Assembly (NCBI GenBank): GCA_028715025.1 | Contig: JAQTLG010000060.1 | Location: 1 to 8,375, forward strand | DNA length: 8,375 bases | Reading direction: 5' to 3' | From: Dehalococcoidia bacterium | Lineage (GTDB): Bacteria > Chloroflexota > Dehalococcoidia > GIF9 > UBA5629 | The notes under the pieces: generated by a model | Database searches by the model: none | Seen by the model: only the letters and a program-made list of their open reading frames with translations | Told to the model about the DNA's origin: nothing | Translations under genes and position numbers: made by a program | Shown here: positions 6,679 through 8,375 of the stretch, piece after piece | How the letters are laid out: every line of letters begins with the position of its first letter | Position numbering within the stretch: position 1 is the first letter of the stretch

Positions 6679-6707
6679 ATTATATGCAAAGTCAAAACAA
6701 CTGGAAA
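6679..6707 (-). promoter_or_regulatory. Promoter of the GSI-alpha glnA, with an overlapping palindrome
   Basis: On the minus strand a perfect TATAAT (6679-6684) has a weak -35, TTTCCA (6702-6707), at 17-bp spacing. The predicted start at about 6672 gives a leader of around 40 nt. An inverted repeat, GCATA-AATTA-TATGC (6673-6687), exactly covers the -10 box and could be a repressor site. It does not match the GlnR/TnrA consensus (TGTNAN7TNACA). Confidence 0.5.
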
Positions 6708-6736
6708 GTGCTCCGGTAACGGAGTGTGCAATATTT

Positions 6737-6772
6737 GAGCGAAAGTGCGGGACACGGCCCGCACTTTCGCTC
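6737..6772 (-). terminator. Perfect 15-bp hairpin after the GSI-beta glnA
   Basis: The arms GAGCGAAAGTGCGGG (6737-6751) and CCCGCACTTTCGCTC (6758-6772) pair without mismatch around a 6-base loop. The hairpin begins 12 bp past the stop codon of the GSI-beta gene. On the minus strand it is followed by AAATATTGC, so there is no U tract. It may still end transcription or stabilise the mRNA 3' end, and the promoter of the next glnA begins just beyond it. Confidence 0.6.
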
Positions 6773-6784
6773 GTTGAGCATGTT

Positions 6785-8242
6785 TTAAATATCGAAGTAA
6801 AGGTAAAACTCGTGCGGATGGGGCCTCAGTCTTATCTCGTCAATCTCTTTGGTCCGTTTATAATCGATCCAGACATCTATGACATCCTGAGTAAAGACGC
6901 CGCCTTTAAGCAGGAATTTGTGATCCTTTTCCAGGGCGTTTATAGCATTTTCGAGTGAACCCGGGACGGTCTTCAGCTTTTTAGCTTCTTTGGCGCTGAG
7001 TGTATAGGTGTCCTTGTCGAAGGGCTGACCCGGGTCGATCTTATTCTCAATACCGTCCAGGCCGGCCATCAGTAGCGCAGACAGAGCCAGATAACCGTTG
7101 CATGTATTATCGGGAGGCCTGAATTCGATCCTCTTTGCGTTAGGATTCTCGGAATACATGGGTATGCGCACGGCCGCGCTGCGGTTGCGTGCTGAGTATA
7201 CAAGATTGACCGGCGCTTCGAAGCCGGGCACGAGCCTCTTGTAGGAGTTGGTGGTAGGGGAGCATATGGCGCACAGGGCTTCGGCGTGCTTGAGAAGTCC
7301 ACCGATGTAGTATTTGCAGGTCTGGCTGATGAGCGCGTATCCTTTGGGATCAAAGAAGATGTTCTTACCATCTTTGAAAAGGCTCTGATGCACATGCATA
7401 CCTGATCCATTGTCCTGAAAGATGGGCTTGGGCATGAAAGTGGCGACTTTATTATGTTTGCGGCAGACGTTCTTGATCACATATTTGAACCACATCATCT
7501 GGTCGCCCATCTTAAGCAGGTCCTTATATTTCATGTCGATCTCGCACTGGCCGGCGGTGGCAACCTCATGGTGATGGACCTCTATCTCGAGGCCGGCGGC
7601 GGCCATGGTTTCCACGATCTCGGACCTGAGGTCCTGCAATGAATCATGCGGCGGTACCGGAAAATAGCCCTCCTTATACCTCGGTTTATAGCCGAGGTTC
7701 GGCTTCTCGTCTTTGCCGGTATTCCAGTCAGCCTCAACGGAATCGATGTAGTAATAACCACTGCGCTGGTCCTGGTCGAAGCGGATGTCATCGAAAATGA
7801 AGAACTCCTGCTCAGGTCCGCAGTAGCACGTGTCAGCAATCCCCGTGGATTTAAGGTATTTCACAGCTTTCGCAGCGATGTATCTTGGATCCCTGGTATA
7901 GGCTTTTTTCGAAAGAGGATCGAAGATGTCGCAGATAATGCTCAAAGTGGGGTGCTCGCAGATTGGATCGACTATGGCGGTTTCGGGATCCAGCTTCAAT
8001 ATCATGTCACTTTCCTGGATGGCCTGAAAGCCACGGATGCTCGAGCCGTCGAAACCGATCCCCTCGGCCCAGATACCTCCTTTGGAAGGATCGGAGTCGA
8101 GATTCCCATTGAGTTCGCCGGATGTGATGGTGAAGTGTTGCCAGAGACCTGGCAGGTCATTAAATTTCAGGTCGACAAATTTAATGCCTTCATCCTTGAT
8201 TTTTTTCAGGATCTTTTCCGGGGTCATTTTTTCCGGTGCCAA
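6785..8242 (-). CDS. glnA: Glutamine synthetase type I, GSI-beta-like, with adenylylation-site tyrosine
   Basis: This is a second glutamine synthetase of 485 residues. The signature GFDGSSIRGFQAIQESDM (63-80), GPEQEF (142-147), HHHEVATAGQCEID (223-236), GSGMHVHQS (279-287) and NSYKRLVPGFEAP (332-344) cover the active site. It carries the GSI-beta insertion (about 153-198, including IDSVEADWN and GYFPVPPHDS), which is absent from the other copy. Near the C-terminus, DKDTYTLSAKEA places Y413 at the tyrosine that GlnE adenylylates in E. coli (NLYDLPPEE). The regulatory arginine of GSI-alpha is Ala (A74). The start is taken as TTG at 8240-8242 because AAGGAGG (8249-8255) is 6 nt upstream. ATG at 8225-8227 is 21 nt from that site, and GTG at 8318-8320 has none. 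The two glnA genes share only the conserved core, so they are not a recent duplication. Confidence 0.95.
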   Translation of the reverse strand: MAPEKMTPEKILKKIKDEGIKFVDLKFNDLPGLWQHFTITSGELNGNLDSDPSKGGIWAEGIGFDGSSIRGFQAIQESDMILKLDPETAIVDPICEHPTLSIICDIFDPLSKKAYTRDPRYIAAKAVKYLKSTGIADTCYCGPEQEFFIFDDIRFDQDQRSGYYYIDSVEADWNTGKDEKPNLGYKPRYKEGYFPVPPHDSLQDLRSEIVETMAAAGLEIEVHHHEVATAGQCEIDMKYKDLLKMGDQMMWFKYVIKNVCRKHNKVATFMPKPIFQDNGSGMHVHQSLFKDGKNIFFDPKGYALISQTCKYYIGGLLKHAEALCAICSPTTNSYKRLVPGFEAPVNLVYSARNRSAAVRIPMYSENPNAKRIEFRPPDNTCNGYLALSALLMAGLDGIENKIDPGQPFDKDTYTLSAKEAKKLKTVPGSLENAINALEKDHKFLLKGGVFTQDVIDVWIDYKRTKEIDEIRLRPHPHEFYLYFDI

Positions 8243-8248
8243 AATATT

Positions 8249-8255
8249 CCTCCTT
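8249..8255 (-). promoter_or_regulatory. Ribosome binding site that decides a TTG start for the GSI-beta glnA
   Basis: On the minus strand AAGGAGG is followed after 6 nt by TTG (8242), in frame with the glnA coding sequence. The first ATG in frame is 15 bases further on, at a spacing of 21 nt, which is too far for initiation. Confidence 0.75.
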
Positions 8256-8375
8256 AATTTTTCTATAAGATTCAGATTGGAAGGCCGTCCTTCGGCTAAT
8301 CCATCTGTTGGTCTTTGCACTAAATTTAGACGAGAAATATTACAAACAGATTAAATTTATTGATTTTTCACGAAA
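8256..8375 (-). promoter_or_regulatory. Upstream region of the GSI-beta glnA with two overlapping hairpins
   Basis: This AT-rich stretch holds no recognisable gene. On the minus strand GAAGG-ACGG-CCTTC (8280-8293) and GCCG-AAGGA-CGGC (8284-8296) share bases and cannot form together. A possible -10 (TAATAT, 8337-8342) has no good -35, so the promoter is not clearly identified and could extend beyond the window. No known riboswitch signature was recognised. Confidence 0.35.

Noticed and set aside
7646..8257. Open frame of about 200 codons antisense to the GSI-beta glnA
   Set aside because: Same reasoning: it lies opposite a certain enzyme gene and shows no protein-family features.
8243..8375. 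Known glutamine riboswitch in the glnA leader
   Set aside because: The conserved sequence blocks of the glnA riboswitch were not seen; only short unrelated hairpins are present.
1..8375. CRISPR array, insertion sequence, tRNA gene or toxin-antitoxin pair
   Set aside because: No regularly spaced repeats, transposase motifs, cloverleaf-forming sequence or small paired genes were found on either strand by eye.

Overview
The window is an ordinary, gene-dense bacterial chromosome segment. It carries seven protein genes and one RNA gene. No mobile element, CRISPR array, tRNA or phage gene is visible. The mix of genes (a DUF2851 protein, TsaD, a UPF0173-like metallo-hydrolase, a DUF164 zinc-ribbon protein, RNase P RNA, a CtpA-type protease, PdxT and two glutamine synthetases), the moderately high GC and the leaderless-looking promoters fit a member of the Chloroflexota, perhaps Dehalococcoidia. 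That placement rests on recalled gene content only and is tentative.

Layout. Positions 1-450 (+) hold the C-terminal end of a DUF2851 protein that overlaps, tail to tail, the end of tsaD (1411-422, -). A short divergent promoter region (1412-1523) separates tsaD from a metallo-beta-lactamase-fold hydrolase (1524-2162, +). A coiled-coil zinc-ribbon protein (2212-2907, +) follows with its own promoter, then the RNase P RNA gene rnpB (about 2946-3306, +) and a secreted or lipid-anchored S41 protease (3394-4590, +). That protease converges on pdxT (5185-4604, -) with 13 bp between the stop codons. The right half is on the minus strand: a GSI-alpha-like glutamine synthetase (6631-5291) and, upstream of it, a GSI-beta-like glutamine synthetase (8242-6785). 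Each glutamine synthetase gene is followed by a perfect GC-rich hairpin, so the two are probably separate transcription units.

How the genes work together. Most are housekeeping genes: tRNA t6A modification (TsaD), tRNA 5' processing (RNase P), envelope proteolysis (CtpA-like), pyridoxal phosphate synthesis (PdxT) and ammonia assimilation (two GlnA). PdxT and both GlnA enzymes handle glutamine: PdxT spends it and GlnA makes it. The most informative parts of the window are the paired glutamine synthetases, whose regulatory residues differ, and two promoters whose -10 boxes lie 7-8 nt before the start codon, which implies leaderless mRNAs for tsaD and the zinc-ribbon gene. I found no convincing undescribed system.
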